Below are positions 45,981 to 55,475 of a stretch of 64,000 bases of DNA, piece after piece. The stretch covers positions 1 through 64,000 of the forward strand of contig CAKZVB010000073.1 in assembly GCA_937922015.1 (NCBI GenBank), written 5' to 3'. The stretch's first letter is position 1, and the number at the start of each line of letters is the position of its first letter. Under the pieces are notes generated by a model. It did no database searches. It was not told where the DNA came from and was given only the letters and a program-made list of their open reading frames with translations. The translations under genes were made by a program, and so were the position numbers. Origin of the DNA: an uncultured Granulosicoccaceae bacterium. GTDB lineage: Bacteria; Pseudomonadota; Gammaproteobacteria; Granulosicoccales; Granulosicoccaceae.

Positions 45981-46146
45981 TTGATACCTCGTGGGAAGAT
46001 CTGATTGTTTTATTTTACCCTGCCTGAATGGGGATGGCGAACGGAGGTGTTTTGCTTTGGTGGTTTGTGTCTACAGTTGGCTGGCCTCAGCCGTATAGAG
46101 CCCGTCTCGTAAGATTTCTGTCACGGATTAGTTAAGGTTCTGTCTG

Positions 46147-47343
46147 TTAGTTTTTTGTAGAGCGCAGAAAAACTCCGGATTGGACTTTCGGCGTGAAGTA
46201 CGTTGATTTGGGAGGCAGCAGACTGTCGGTGTCTGCGATTTGCAGAAACTGGTTGACGGTTAGTGGGGCGAGGTAGATTGCGGTACCACCGTGCTGGTCT
46301 ACTTTCTGGCTCAGTTCAAGAGGGTCCTGCATACCGGATATATTTTCTATTTTGCGTTGGTTGTCGTTTTCTATTGCGTATAACGGTCGCAACAGTTGTG
46401 ACTGCAGTAGTTCTACATCAGAATCGTTTTCTTCCTGCCTGTTTAACTGAAACGAAAGCCACTGCCCCTGTGTATAGAGAATTAACTCTGTTTGCCCGGG
46501 TGCTCTATAGCCATCGATTGAAGTGCAATTCGACCTGGCCAGTAGTTTATCTGCCGTTACTGTGTTGTTGTCTGGCTTTATCCAGCGATTAAAACCCAGC
46601 AGTTTTAATTCATTGTGCGGAAAAAGTGCACTGAACAGCGGTAGCGGTGTCTGAATCATGTGATTGAATTTATGATTGACCGCACTGGTGGCTGCAGCGC
46701 GATGGTGGCCGTCGATGATATAGAGTGACTGGTGTTTGAATGCCTGCACGAATTGTCCGGTAATGACGGTGTCCGTGATTTGCCAGATTTTCTGGGTGAT
46801 ATTCAAACCGGCGGTGATGGTTAGCGTGGCAGGCTGGCTCAGGCAAAGCGTAAACAAGCGCTTGATGTCTCCAGTGGTGCGAAAGGTCATGGCTATCGGG
46901 CTTGATATCACACCAACGCGTATCATATGCTCGGCAAGCAGATTCGCTCTGTCCGGCTGGACTTGTTCGTGTATTTTAATGTTGCCTGAATCGTAGTCAG
47001 CCGTGGCGACGTCGGCAACTAACGCAGTTTGTGTATGATCGTTTTTTTGCAGTTGATATAAATAAAACATATTGCAGGGTTTGCTAAATGCGCCTGCATT
47101 ATTGATGCGATCGATTGACTCGCGCGCCAGCGTGATTAGCTGATCGACACTGACCTCGGCTGACGAGTCCGGATCGATAGAGATATCTTCAGGGGAGAGG
47201 GTGACATTCAGGAACGACCAGGGATTGGCCAGTCTGGTATCACGTCTTTGTTGGGGGGTCAGTGAATCATAAGCGGGCGAGGGTACTTTATTGCTCCACT
47301 CTGGTTTGATCAGTGCGGCTCTGGTGGTGCTAATATCAACCAA
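46147..47343 (-). CDS. DUF1015 family protein
   Basis: This 398-residue protein matches DUF1015, part of the ParB/sulfiredoxin-like superfamily that includes the free serine kinases SerK and SbnI. It has PSPAYDSLTPQQRRDTRLANPWSFLNVT at the N-terminus and the core motif LYIIDGHHRAAATSAV in the middle, where DGHHR is the likely nucleotide-binding and catalytic loop, followed by LLGFNRWIKP. It precedes a class V PLP enzyme on the same strand in reverse order (that gene is upstream, 42-base gap), so the two may be co-transcribed. A role in serine or phosphoserine metabolism is plausible only. Confidence 0.85.
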   Translation of the reverse strand: MVDISTTRAALIKPEWSNKVPSPAYDSLTPQQRRDTRLANPWSFLNVTLSPEDISIDPDSSAEVSVDQLITLARESIDRINNAGAFSKPCNMFYLYQLQKNDHTQTALVADVATADYDSGNIKIHEQVQPDRANLLAEHMIRVGVISSPIAMTFRTTGDIKRLFTLCLSQPATLTITAGLNITQKIWQITDTVITGQFVQAFKHQSLYIIDGHHRAAATSAVNHKFNHMIQTPLPLFSALFPHNELKLLGFNRWIKPDNNTVTADKLLARSNCTSIDGYRAPGQTELILYTQGQWLSFQLNRQEENDSDVELLQSQLLRPLYAIENDNQRKIENISGMQDPLELSQKVDQHGGTAIYLAPLTVNQFLQIADTDSLLPPKSTYFTPKVQSGVFLRSTKN

Positions 47344-47385
47344 GACTGTGTTCCGGTAAAGTGAATTAGTGCGGTGATGAGCCAG

Positions 47386-48645
47386 CTAGTGAATTGCCGC
47401 CAGCGCCTCAAGGACACGTTCTACATCACGGGCGTTGTTGTAGTGACTGAAACTAATCCTTAAAACACCGTCTTCAGTATCCTTTATTCCGGCTTTTTCT
47501 AACAGTCTTAGTGCGTAAAAATGGCCATGCCCGGCTGCGATGTCTTTTGCTGCCAGTGCTTTTGAAAGTGCCTGTGAGGTATGGGTTTCCGAGGTAAGTG
47601 CTATATTCGCTTCGCGGCCTTCCATGCGGTTGCGACCGATAATGCGCAGCGGCAGGTCTTTTATTCCCGACAGCAGTTGTGCACAAAGCTCGCTTTCATG
47701 TGCATGCATTAAGGCGGCAATGCTCTGGGTTTTCTCATAGAGCGAGTTATCACTGTTGTCTGTCGAGCCGAAGTGATGGTGGTAACTTGCGTTAAAATAG
47801 TCCCCCAGTCCGTCCAGAGCTGCGATTGCCGCGTGGTCAGGGCCGGCGCCATCGAGGCGTTTCTGAGGATAACCTTCGTTAAAATAATGACATTGCGGGT
47901 CGAGTGATTGTGCGAAATCCGTAGCGGTATACATGACCCCAAGGTGGGTTGCGTAGGTTTTATAGGTGCTGAAACAATAGGCGTCCGGCTGCAGTTGCGG
48001 GATATCGGGCCACTGATGTGGTGCGAAAGAAACACCGTCTACAATGATCCTGCAGCCCAGTGGTCTGGCCAGGCTGATGACTTCTGCCACCGGATTAATG
48101 GTGCCTACGATGTTTGAGCTGTGGGTCATGCAGACAATGGCGGTGTTTTTGTTTAAAAGCTGCTCGAAAGACTCCAGTGACAGTTCCCCGGTGACGGGGT
48201 CTGCCGGCCATATCACCAGTTTGGCACCGCTGCGTCGGCATAGTCTCTCCCAGGCGCCGATATTGGCTTCGTGATCCTGCTCCGTAACTATTACTTCCGA
48301 GTGCTTGTTGACAATGGCAGAGCAAGCGTAGGCCATTGTGTTGAAATTCTGTGTGGTCGACGCACCAAGGGTAATATTGTTGCTTGCTACTCCCAGAAGG
48401 TCTGCCATGGTCTGACGACCGGCGTCCATCTGTTCGCCCGCTACCCGGAGAATTTCACATTCACCATAGGGTTGAACCTTGTTTACCCGGTAAAAATGCA
48501 TCAGCTTTTCCAGCACCGGACCCGCTACGTAACTACCGCCGGCATTTTCGAAAAACGCGGTCTTAGCCGCCAGAGGTTCTTCAAAAGCAGGGAAACAGCT
48601 TCGGACAAACTCTATGTCGAGATGATTCTTGTGTGTACCGGACAT
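47386..48645 (-). CDS. Class V aminotransferase / cysteine desulfurase-like protein
   Basis: The ATG at 48645 is preferred to the track's 48699 because the protein then starts MSGTHKNHLDIEFVRSCFPAF. It has the class V PLP pattern: NAGGSYVAGPVLEKL, ASTTQNFNTMAYA, EQDHEANIGAWERL, VDGVSFAPHQWPD and PLP Lys in CFSTYKTYATHLGVMY. The C-terminal FYALRLLEKAG has no CsdA-like catalytic Cys loop that I can recognise, so it may be an aminotransferase or lyase rather than a sulfur donor. Divergent from DddP homologue 1 by about 165 bases. Confidence 0.85.
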   Translation of the reverse strand: MSGTHKNHLDIEFVRSCFPAFEEPLAAKTAFFENAGGSYVAGPVLEKLMHFYRVNKVQPYGECEILRVAGEQMDAGRQTMADLLGVASNNITLGASTTQNFNTMAYACSAIVNKHSEVIVTEQDHEANIGAWERLCRRSGAKLVIWPADPVTGELSLESFEQLLNKNTAIVCMTHSSNIVGTINPVAEVISLARPLGCRIIVDGVSFAPHQWPDIPQLQPDAYCFSTYKTYATHLGVMYTATDFAQSLDPQCHYFNEGYPQKRLDGAGPDHAAIAALDGLGDYFNASYHHHFGSTDNSDNSLYEKTQSIAALMHAHESELCAQLLSGIKDLPLRIIGRNRMEGREANIALTSETHTSQALSKALAAKDIAAGHGHFYALRLLEKAGIKDTEDGVLRISFSHYNNARDVERVLEALAAIH

Positions 48646-48809
48646 GGGCAGACCTGTTGTTATTCTGGGGTTGGTCGTGTAGCAACCAATATACATCATC
48701 TTACTGCTTGTGGTGATTGGCGTAATTGGTTAAGCCTGAGCTTGCAATGTTCAGCGGCTGGATTAATTATGGATGGTCCGGTGGTCTCAATTTTTACAGC
48801 AGCACTACT

Positions 48810-50120
48810 ATGTCACAGCATTACAGCTCTAAGATTGTTGCGGGCCGTCGCCCTGATAACACACCCGACGACAATGATCGGGTTGAGATAGGCCCCACCG
48901 CGCTTGCCTATGAAGAGTGGCAGACAGCTGGCCTCGAGTGCCCTGATATTCCGGCAATGCGGGAGTATCGGTGGCAGAAACTGACCGGGGCCATTGTCGA
49001 TCGCGGTCTGGCGGGTTTGCTTATGTACGATCCCTTAAACGTCAGGTACGCCACCGACACCACCAACATGCAGCTGTGGTGCGCGCATAACCCGTGTCGG
49101 GCCTGTTTGTTACTGGCTGACGGTCATATGGTGATCTGGGAATACGGGGCGTTAACCCACATGTCTGAATTTAACCCGCTGGTAAAAGAGGTTCGAGCGG
49201 GCGGGTCGTTTTTCTATTTTGCCACCGGTGACCGGACTGAAGAAAAAGCACTGGACTTTGCTCATGCAATCGATGAGCTGTTGCGTGAGCATTGCGGTGA
49301 TAATAGACGTTTGGCGATCGATAAAATCCAGATAGCCGGTTTGCATGCACTGCAGGGCCTGGGTATTGAAGTATGTGATGGTGAGGAAGTCACCGAGCGT
49401 ACCCGTGCGGTTAAAGGGTCTGATGAAATTAAAGCGATGCGGTGTGCTATGCATGCCTGCGAGCAATCGATAGTTGCCATGCGAGATCGAACCGTACCCG
49501 GAATCACTGAAAATGACGTATGGGCAGAGTTGCACAAAGAAAATATACGACGTGGTGGTGAATGGATTGAAACGCGAATTCTAAATAGCGGTCCCCGGAC
49601 TAATCCGTGGTTCCAGGAGTGTGGTCCGCGTGTGATTCAAAACAACGAGCTGCTGGCATTCGATACCGATTTGATCGGTTGTTATGGCATGTGCGCCGAC
49701 ATATCGCGTACCTGGTTTATCGGTGACGGCAAACCAACAGCGCAGCAGCGACGTCTGCACAGTATTGCCCTTGAGCACATTATGGAAAACACTCGGATTT
49801 TAAAACCGGGTGTGAGTTTTAAAGAGCTCTGTGAACAGGGCCACCAGTTGCCGGAGGAGTTTATTCCACAGCGATACGGTTCTAAATATCATGGTGTCGG
49901 TTTGTGCGATGAATGGCCCTCGGTTAAATACCCCGTTGACTGGGAGCAACGAGGTTATAACGGCGTGCTCGAACCGGGCATGATGTTGTGCGTTGAAGTC
50001 TACCTGGGAGAAGTCGGAGGGCGCGATGGAATTAAACTGGAAGACCAGGTGTTGATTACCGAAACCGGTGTGGAGAACTTAACCCGTTGTCCGTTTGATG
50101 AAAAACTAATGGCCAACTGA
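48810..50120 (+). CDS. dddP: DMSP lyase DddP homologue 1 (M24 family)
   Basis: The 436-residue protein from ATG 48810 follows the DddP pattern along its whole length: DNDRVEIGPTALAYEEW, YDPLNVRYATDTTNMQLW, KGSDEIKAMRCAMHACE and RGGEWIETRILNSGPRTNPW. The six metal ligands are Asp285 and Asp287 (FDTD), Asp297, His361, Glu396 and Glu411, each ten less than the residue numbers I recall for a Roseobacter DddP. DddP splits dimethylsulfoniopropionate to DMS and acrylate. It is divergent from the class V PLP gene and followed by a convergent deacetylase gene. A second copy lies at 55476. Another substrate is possible. Confidence 0.88.
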   Translation: MSQHYSSKIVAGRRPDNTPDDNDRVEIGPTALAYEEWQTAGLECPDIPAMREYRWQKLTGAIVDRGLAGLLMYDPLNVRYATDTTNMQLWCAHNPCRACLLLADGHMVIWEYGALTHMSEFNPLVKEVRAGGSFFYFATGDRTEEKALDFAHAIDELLREHCGDNRRLAIDKIQIAGLHALQGLGIEVCDGEEVTERTRAVKGSDEIKAMRCAMHACEQSIVAMRDRTVPGITENDVWAELHKENIRRGGEWIETRILNSGPRTNPWFQECGPRVIQNNELLAFDTDLIGCYGMCADISRTWFIGDGKPTAQQRRLHSIALEHIMENTRILKPGVSFKELCEQGHQLPEEFIPQRYGSKYHGVGLCDEWPSVKYPVDWEQRGYNGVLEPGMMLCVEVYLGEVGGRDGIKLEDQVLITETGVENLTRCPFDEKLMAN

Positions 50121-50131
50121 TACAGATTAAG

Positions 50132-51280
50132 CTAATCGGACAGTGCGGTTACCAGCTTCTGCAAAAAGGCATCGCAACGCTGTAGTTCCGAGCTGGCAAT
50201 ATATTCATCAGGCTTGTGTGCCTGTTCTATGCTGCCGGGTCCTATCACAATAGTTTCCAGTGCCAGTTGTTCTGTAAATAGCCCGCCCTCTGTGCCGAAG
50301 GCTATTTTCCCGGTTTTATTTGCGCCGGTCAGTTCTGTGATCAGTTTGACAATATCGCTGTCGGTAGCAGTATTTAGTGCGGGGTAGGTATTGTAGATTT
50401 CCAGACTGATACCGGCAGCCGGAAACCTGTCCGTGTAACTTTCTGCAATACGGTTGGCTTGATTGCGCAGCTGTTCGATTAATTGCGTTGGTGAGTCTTC
50501 GGGTAGGTTTCGAATCTCAAACACAAATTCACAGTGGTTCGGTACGATGTTTAGCGCGGTGCCGCCGTTGATCACGCCCACATGCAATGTACTATGACTG
50601 ATATCATAATCATGGTCGTGATGGCCGGTATCGATAAGCTGTTGTTGAAGATCCCGTATTGCACTGATCAGGTCAGTTGCCAGATAGATGGCGTTTAATC
50701 CATCGGGGGCAAGACTTGAATGACACTCTGAACCGGTACATTTTACCCGCACCGCGGTCTTCCCCTTATGAGCCACGACGGGTTGCATCAAAGTGGGCTC
50801 GCCTATAATGCAATACTTCGGTTTGACCGGTGCGTCTTTGAGCATGTCCAGCAGGCGCCGCACACCGATGCAGCCGATTTCTTCATCGTAGCTGAACGCC
50901 AGATGGATGGGGGTTAGCAGTTTATTTGCATCTACGTTGCCGAGCATCGAAAGTATACAGGCGATAAACCCCTTCATGTCTGCACTGCCGCGGCCGTAGA
51001 ATTTGTCATCCTGAAAGCGCAGCTCAAACGGATCGGAGGACCAGTCCTGACCGTCTACCGGTACTACGTCAGTGTGTCCGGATAGCATCACACCGGGCTT
51101 GTTCTGGGGACCGATAACGGCGTACAGGTTAGCTTTGGTGTTTTCTTCGTTGTGGACCAGCTGGCTTTGAAAGCCCAGGTCGTTGAGATAATCTGCAATA
51201 TAGTGAATCAGCTCCAGATTACTGTCGCGGCTGACCGTCGGGAAACCCACCAGCTTCTTGAGTATTTCAGAACTTTGCAT
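50132..51280 (-). CDS. argE: M20 deacetylase, acetylornithine deacetylase (ArgE)-like
   Basis: This 382-residue M20 metallopeptidase-family enzyme starts at ATG 51280 (the track start 51337 adds an improbable leader). Metal ligands are visible in LSGHTDVVPVDGQDWSSDP, GRGSADMKGFIACIL and SYDEEIGCIGVRRLL, with the partner His further on in AQKPDEY-like EQAHKPDEYIASSELQ. It fits ArgE, which frees ornithine from acetylornithine, but other N-acyl amino acid deacetylases look alike, so the symbol is tentative. Confidence 0.85.
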   Translation of the reverse strand: MQSSEILKKLVGFPTVSRDSNLELIHYIADYLNDLGFQSQLVHNEENTKANLYAVIGPQNKPGVMLSGHTDVVPVDGQDWSSDPFELRFQDDKFYGRGSADMKGFIACILSMLGNVDANKLLTPIHLAFSYDEEIGCIGVRRLLDMLKDAPVKPKYCIIGEPTLMQPVVAHKGKTAVRVKCTGSECHSSLAPDGLNAIYLATDLISAIRDLQQQLIDTGHHDHDYDISHSTLHVGVINGGTALNIVPNHCEFVFEIRNLPEDSPTQLIEQLRNQANRIAESYTDRFPAAGISLEIYNTYPALNTATDSDIVKLITELTGANKTGKIAFGTEGGLFTEQLALETIVIGPGSIEQAHKPDEYIASSELQRCDAFLQKLVTALSD

Positions 51281-51404
51281 GGAAAACGGCCTTGAGCTGC
51301 TGTTGATAGTTTGTTTTATGTGCAACAGTTTATACAATAGGTGGTTGCTGTTCTAATCTAACAGGCACCGGATTTACGTTCCGGCAGGCCCGGAGATCCT
51401 CAAA

Positions 51405-52385
51405 GTGCAATCAATTATTGTCTGCGCGCTGTATAAATTTGTACGGCTGTCTAATCATGAAAGGCTGCAACAGCCGCTGCTGGCGCTTATGCTTGAACAC
51501 AGGGTTCGCGGAACACTGCTACTGGCCAGCGAAGGTATCAACGGCACGATATCCGGTGCGCGAGCCGATATAGACAAAGTGTTGGATTGGTTGCGCAGCC
51601 AGCCTGAATTCGCCGGTCTGGATTCGAAAGAATCTACCACTGATGTAGCGCCTTTTAAACGCTCCCGCGTGAAGCTGAAAAAAGAAATAGTCACCATGGG
51701 GGTGGAAGGCATTGATCCCCTGCTGACAGCCGGCACCTACGTGGAGCCCGCTAACTGGAATAAACTGATCAGTGATCCGGATGTATTGCTTGTCGATACC
51801 CGTAATGATTATGAATGTGAGGTGGGCACGTTTTCGGGTGCCATTAATCCTGATACCGACAGCTTCAGACAGTTTCCGGACTACGTAAAAAATGAGTTGC
51901 TTCCGGCACTTAAAAATACAAATAAAAACAAAGTAGCGATGTTTTGTACCGGTGGCATTCGTTGCGAAAAATCGACAGCCTACCTTCGGGAACAGGGTTT
52001 TGATGAAGTTTATCACCTTAAGGGTGGCATACTTAAATACCTCGAAGAAATTCCTGAAGAACAATCAATGTGGCAGGGTGAGTGTTTTGTTTTTGATGAA
52101 AGGGTGACAGTAGACCACAAGCTTAAGAAAGGCAGTTATGATCAGTGTCATGCTTGTCGGCGGCCGATCACTGAACAAGATAAACGCAGTGAGTATTTTA
52201 TAGCCGGAGCCAGTTGCCCGCGTTGTCACGATCAGATTAGCGAAGAGCAAAAGACGCGGTTTTTAGAGCGGGAAAAACAGATGCGACTGTCACGACAACG
52301 AGGTGAGCCGCATATGGGGGAAGAGGCAAAACAGTTGCTACTGCAGAAAAGGGCAGCCAAACCCGGTAGTGATTCTGACCAGTGA
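51405..52385 (+). CDS. trhO: tRNA uridine(34) hydroxylase TrhO (rhodanese-like, YceA family)
   Basis: TrhO makes 5-hydroxyuridine at position 34 of certain tRNAs. The 326-residue protein starts at GTG and has the N-terminal ferredoxin-like domain ([22 protein letters not shown]), the rhodanese domain with [24 protein letters not shown] and the catalytic Cys in [16 protein letters not shown], and a Cys-rich C-terminal zinc-like part ([25 protein letters not shown]). All family features are present. It is divergent from the argE-like gene. Confidence 0.95.
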   Translation: MQSIIVCALYKFVRLSNHERLQQPLLALMLEHRVRGTLLLASEGINGTISGARADIDKVLDWLRSQPEFAGLDSKESTTDVAPFKRSRVKLKKEIVTMGVEGIDPLLTAGTYVEPANWNKLISDPDVLLVDTRNDYECEVGTFSGAINPDTDSFRQFPDYVKNELLPALKNTNKNKVAMFCTGGIRCEKSTAYLREQGFDEVYHLKGGILKYLEEIPEEQSMWQGECFVFDERVTVDHKLKKGSYDQCHACRRPITEQDKRSEYFIAGASCPRCHDQISEEQKTRFLEREKQMRLSRQRGEPHMGEEAKQLLLQKRAAKPGSDSDQ

Positions 52386-52503
52386 TGCTGTTTACCAGAC
52401 TATCGCCGGGTCAGTAGATGCACCGCCTGCGAGAGCTGCACTGCAGCCGCGCCGGTTTTCCGTGGTTCAACAATGGTGACGCGGTAGCCGTGGGCTCCGG
52501 TCT

Positions 52504-53361
52504 TTAGTGAGTCATGCTGTAAATCATATAATTAACCCCCAGGCGATAGGCTGTAGAGGTGTATTCAGAGGCGTATTCTTCCATATCGGCGTGTTCCCAC
52601 GCATCCCCCAGATCAACGTTCCAGTTTATCATCACCATTACCCTGTCATCGTCGTCGAGTATGGCCCGCCACGCGGGTTCCTGCCGGGATAAGTTACTCT
52701 CAATTACACCACCGGTTTTGGTCATGGGGCGTTCCCAGGTTGCACCGTTGTTCAGGCAAAGTGCTCGCAATCCGGGTATTTGTACGAATTTGTCAATATC
52801 AAAATGCACGTGGAATACTTCGTGGTTTTTGGGGATATCGACTATATCCCGATCTGGGAATACCTGACCCATCCACTCGAGAAATTTTCCCCACTGGTAA
52901 CTGCCATGAAAGTCATCGACCAGTAAAAAACCGCCGCGCAGTAAATATTCACGAAGGCGAACCGCTTCGAACTCGGTGAAGGATGCGAATCCTGCTTCGA
53001 CCATGTACAGCGCCGGGTAGTCATAAATGGCCGCATCCATAAGTGAGATACTTTGCGAGTCATCGTTGGTGTTAATACGGGTCATGCGCTTTATAGCGGA
53101 GATAAAGTGCGGATCGGAGTCGGAGCAGTCCGCCTGCCAGTGTGGAAAGCCGACGTAATCTCCAAGTTCATGAACGGCAATTGGGTTGTCAGCAAATATT
53201 AGTCTCGAGAAAGTAAATTCATGCTGTGGCACAGACGCCACAACCAGTGGACACACCGGGCGTTGTGGTGCTACGCAAATACCCTGCTGTGCGAACGCAG
53301 GGCTGGCGGTCAGCAACGTAGTGAGCAGGCCGCTTAGTAATGTGGCAGATCTGAGGTTCAT
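52504..53361 (-). CDS. DUF4159 family exported protein
   Basis: This 285-residue protein has an N-terminal signal peptide (LLSGLLTTLLTASPAFA) and the DUF4159 fold: EFTFSRLIFADNP, YPALYMVEAGFASFTEFEAVRLREYLLRGGFLLVDDFHGSYQW, and the C-terminus YRLGVNYMIYSMTH. It resembles class I glutamine amidotransferase-like domains without the catalytic set. In other genomes DUF4159 genes often accompany MoxR, DUF58 and von Willebrand domain genes, but here it is alone. Function unknown. Confidence 0.88.
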   Translation of the reverse strand: MNLRSATLLSGLLTTLLTASPAFAQQGICVAPQRPVCPLVVASVPQHEFTFSRLIFADNPIAVHELGDYVGFPHWQADCSDSDPHFISAIKRMTRINTNDDSQSISLMDAAIYDYPALYMVEAGFASFTEFEAVRLREYLLRGGFLLVDDFHGSYQWGKFLEWMGQVFPDRDIVDIPKNHEVFHVHFDIDKFVQIPGLRALCLNNGATWERPMTKTGGVIESNLSRQEPAWRAILDDDDRVMVMINWNVDLGDAWEHADMEEYASEYTSTAYRLGVNYMIYSMTH

Positions 53362-53590
53362 ACAAACTTTCGCAAAGTAGATAAGTTTAGGACCAAATCA
53401 CGCGGAAAAAGTGTCATGAGAAGGTGAATTTAACGAGAGACGGAAGTTTAGTGCCAAAATCCAGTTGAAAGGTAATTATTGCTGCCGGGTCACTCGCTGT
53501 CAGGGGGTCGCGGGTCGCCAAATTGTCTACGGTTGTGGTGCCGGCTGCAAATCCGCTGACACTCGAGGTGTGATCAAGTACAGTTGACGG

Positions 53591-54409
53591 TTGGACTTAC
53601 GTCACGAATGTGTAAGTCTCTTTCCGCCTGTCGATTATGGAACCCCGTTGGATTCTCCCCAACAGTTGATATTTGAATCGCTATACGTGCCGTCTGTCAT
53701 CAGCCTTGTTCTGATGTGTGTGATTGTGTTTTTTGCATCAATAGTACAGGCCTCGCTCGGCATGGGCTACGGCCTGACTGCAGCGCCACTGCTGGCGCTT
53801 GTTGATCCGGCATTCGTGCCGGTAGCAACGCTTCTGGTCGGGTTGATAACCAGCTCCATGGGAGCCTGGTCAGAGCGTGCAAACATAATCTGGCCGGAGG
53901 CCAGGCACGCGGTGCTCGGAAGGCTGTTAGGTGCATTAGTCGCCGCCTGGGTGCTTTCGTCGATAGTCGATAAAGGTGCCTTTATGGTGGTGTTCGGGCT
54001 CGGGGTAGGCGCGGCCGTGGTGCTGTCTGTGTTTAACTTCACACTTGCAAAGTCTCCACTGTCTCTGACTTCGATGGGTGCCGTTTCCGGTTTGATGGGT
54101 ACTATCACCGGTGTGGGTGCACCACCACTGGCGCTGGTCTATCAGGGCAGTTATGCAGGCAATGCCAGACCTACGCTGGCTGCGATTTTTGCGATCGGCT
54201 GTCTGTGTTCGGCAGTAATTTTAGCGACAATCGGTTGGTTGGGGATTGCTGAAATAGCCTTGTGCGTAATGATGTTGCCCCCGATGATGGCCGGAACCGT
54301 GGCGGGGCGACTAAGCCGCAAGGTAGTTGATCGTCGATACCGGCTGGCGCTGCTGACAACATCAGCGATAGCGGCAGTGGTTCTGGTGCTTAAAGGATGG
54401 TTCGGGTGA
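53591..54409 (+). CDS. TSUP (TauE/SafE) family permease
   Basis: This integral membrane protein has eight or so hydrophobic helices and the family pattern QASLGMGYGLTAAPLLALVDPAFVPVATLLVGLITSSMGAWSE near the start, repeated in the second half as GLMGTITGVGAPPLALVYQG. TSUP proteins export or import sulfite, sulfoacetate, organosulfur compounds or other organic anions. The start is uncertain (TTG 53591 in the track; no ATG until the first helix). It lies between the two DddP homologues, so a link to organosulfur metabolism is possible, though not shown. Confidence 0.85.
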   Translation: MDLRHECVSLFPPVDYGTPLDSPQQLIFESLYVPSVISLVLMCVIVFFASIVQASLGMGYGLTAAPLLALVDPAFVPVATLLVGLITSSMGAWSERANIIWPEARHAVLGRLLGALVAAWVLSSIVDKGAFMVVFGLGVGAAVVLSVFNFTLAKSPLSLTSMGAVSGLMGTITGVGAPPLALVYQGSYAGNARPTLAAIFAIGCLCSAVILATIGWLGIAEIALCVMMLPPMMAGTVAGRLSRKVVDRRYRLALLTTSAIAAVVLVLKGWFG

Positions 54410-54528
54410 AGCTGCTGTCAATTTACTTTTGAAGTGGCGTATTCACCAAAATGCCAATTGCGAAGAATCTTCCAGATATGCTAAATTTCGCGTGGCGGGT
54501 GTGGTGCGAACCTGTGATTCAGGGACAG

Positions 54529-54556
54529 TTGATTATATCGTTGTATGGACAATAAT
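54529..54556 (+). promoter_or_regulatory. Possible sigma-70 promoter of the cold-shock gene
   Basis: TTGATT and AATAAT are separated by 16 bases, near the sigma-70 consensus spacing, just upstream of the GTG start at 54584, with AAGGG in between as the ribosome-binding site. This is by eye only. Confidence 0.35.
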
Positions 54557-54583
54557 TTCACCAAGAATTCCAAGGGTTAAGAC

Positions 54584-54802
54584 GTGTCAAAATCAGTAGG
54601 CAAAGTAAAGTGGTTCGATAACGCCAAAGGCTATGGCTTCATAGTAAACGAGTCTGAAGAAGATGTTTTCGTACACTATCGCGCTATTGTGGGTGAAGGA
54701 TATAAGTCGCTAAATGAAGGCGAAGAAGTAGAGTACATTGAAACCCGAAGTGAGAAAGGCTGGCAAGCTGCTGAAGTTGAGCGATTGGCCGAGATTGCCT
54801 AG
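54584..54802 (+). CDS. Cold-shock domain protein (CspA family)
   Basis: This 72-residue protein starts at GTG and is a single cold-shock domain. The RNA-binding motifs are KGYGFI (RNP1) and DVFVHY (RNP2), with the typical entry [16 protein letters not shown]. The acidic insertion ESEED after RNP1 and the C-terminal [20 protein letters not shown] are ordinary variation. Such proteins bind single-stranded RNA or DNA and melt structure at low temperature; some are expressed constantly. No cold-shock box was identified in the leader. Confidence 0.95.
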   Translation: MSKSVGKVKWFDNAKGYGFIVNESEEDVFVHYRAIVGEGYKSLNEGEEVEYIETRSEKGWQAAEVERLAEIA

Positions 54803-54972
54803 CCAGACTAATAGCATGAGAAGTAGGTTTGGAAAGTAAACAGATCCCGGCCGGTTCGCGGCCAGATCACGGCCAGGGCGCGTAGAAAGCAGGTCAGAAC
54901 GATTCTTGCAGTGGCAGTCGCAGGTAGTCACACTTGATGATTGACTAGTCCTTTTTCGATGCTTTTGGGAAT

Positions 54973-55413
54973 ATGTCTATGAATTCTGCAAGGCTGCTTA
55001 CTCGCGTACTGTCTTCGATATTTATTGTATGGGTGCTGGCCGCTACAGCACATGGCACTGAAAATTCCTGGTTCAAGAATGTCAAAGAATCCAGTAACGG
55101 GATTTTCAAAGTCACCCTCGATTCAAACTCTGCGAATTCTTCGCTAAACGAGTTTCAAACCTGGCTTGTAACCGTGGTGGACAGTGGCACCGGTGAGGCT
55201 GTCAGCCCGGCCAGAATAAGTGTCGGCGGCGGTATGCCCATGCATGGGCACGGACTACCGACGCAACCCGAGGTCAGCGGATATCTTGGTGAGGGCCAAT
55301 ACCAGGTGGAGGGTGTGAAATTTAATATGCACGGTCAGTGGATATTGGAGTTTCAGATCACCACGGCAGATGCCGTCGACTCAGTAGTCTTTGAAGTGAT
55401 TCTCGACTACTAG
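54973..55413 (+). CDS. FixH/YtkA-like secreted protein
   Basis: This 146-residue protein has a signal peptide (VLSSIFIVWVLAATAHG) and one beta-sandwich-like domain. The motif GGMPMHGHGLPTQP with its two His and two Met, plus FNMHGQWILEFQI, resembles the FixH/YtkA-like families that handle copper or sit beside cytochrome oxidase assembly genes. No such genes are adjacent here. It could be a periplasmic metal-binding protein. It is convergent with DddP homologue 2. Confidence 0.75.
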   Translation: MSMNSARLLTRVLSSIFIVWVLAATAHGTENSWFKNVKESSNGIFKVTLDSNSANSSLNEFQTWLVTVVDSGTGEAVSPARISVGGGMPMHGHGLPTQPEVSGYLGEGQYQVEGVKFNMHGQWILEFQITTADAVDSVVFEVILDY

Positions 55414-55475
55414 TTAATCCAGATTTAAAGATGTTGATACCAAAGAGTCGTGCCAAACGCTGTGCTGCAGATTGG

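Noticed and set aside
52386-52512. Minus-strand frame ending HLLTRR after the DUF4159 stop
   Set aside because: It looks protein-like for about 35 codons but has no start codon in frame and no recognisable family; at most a remnant.
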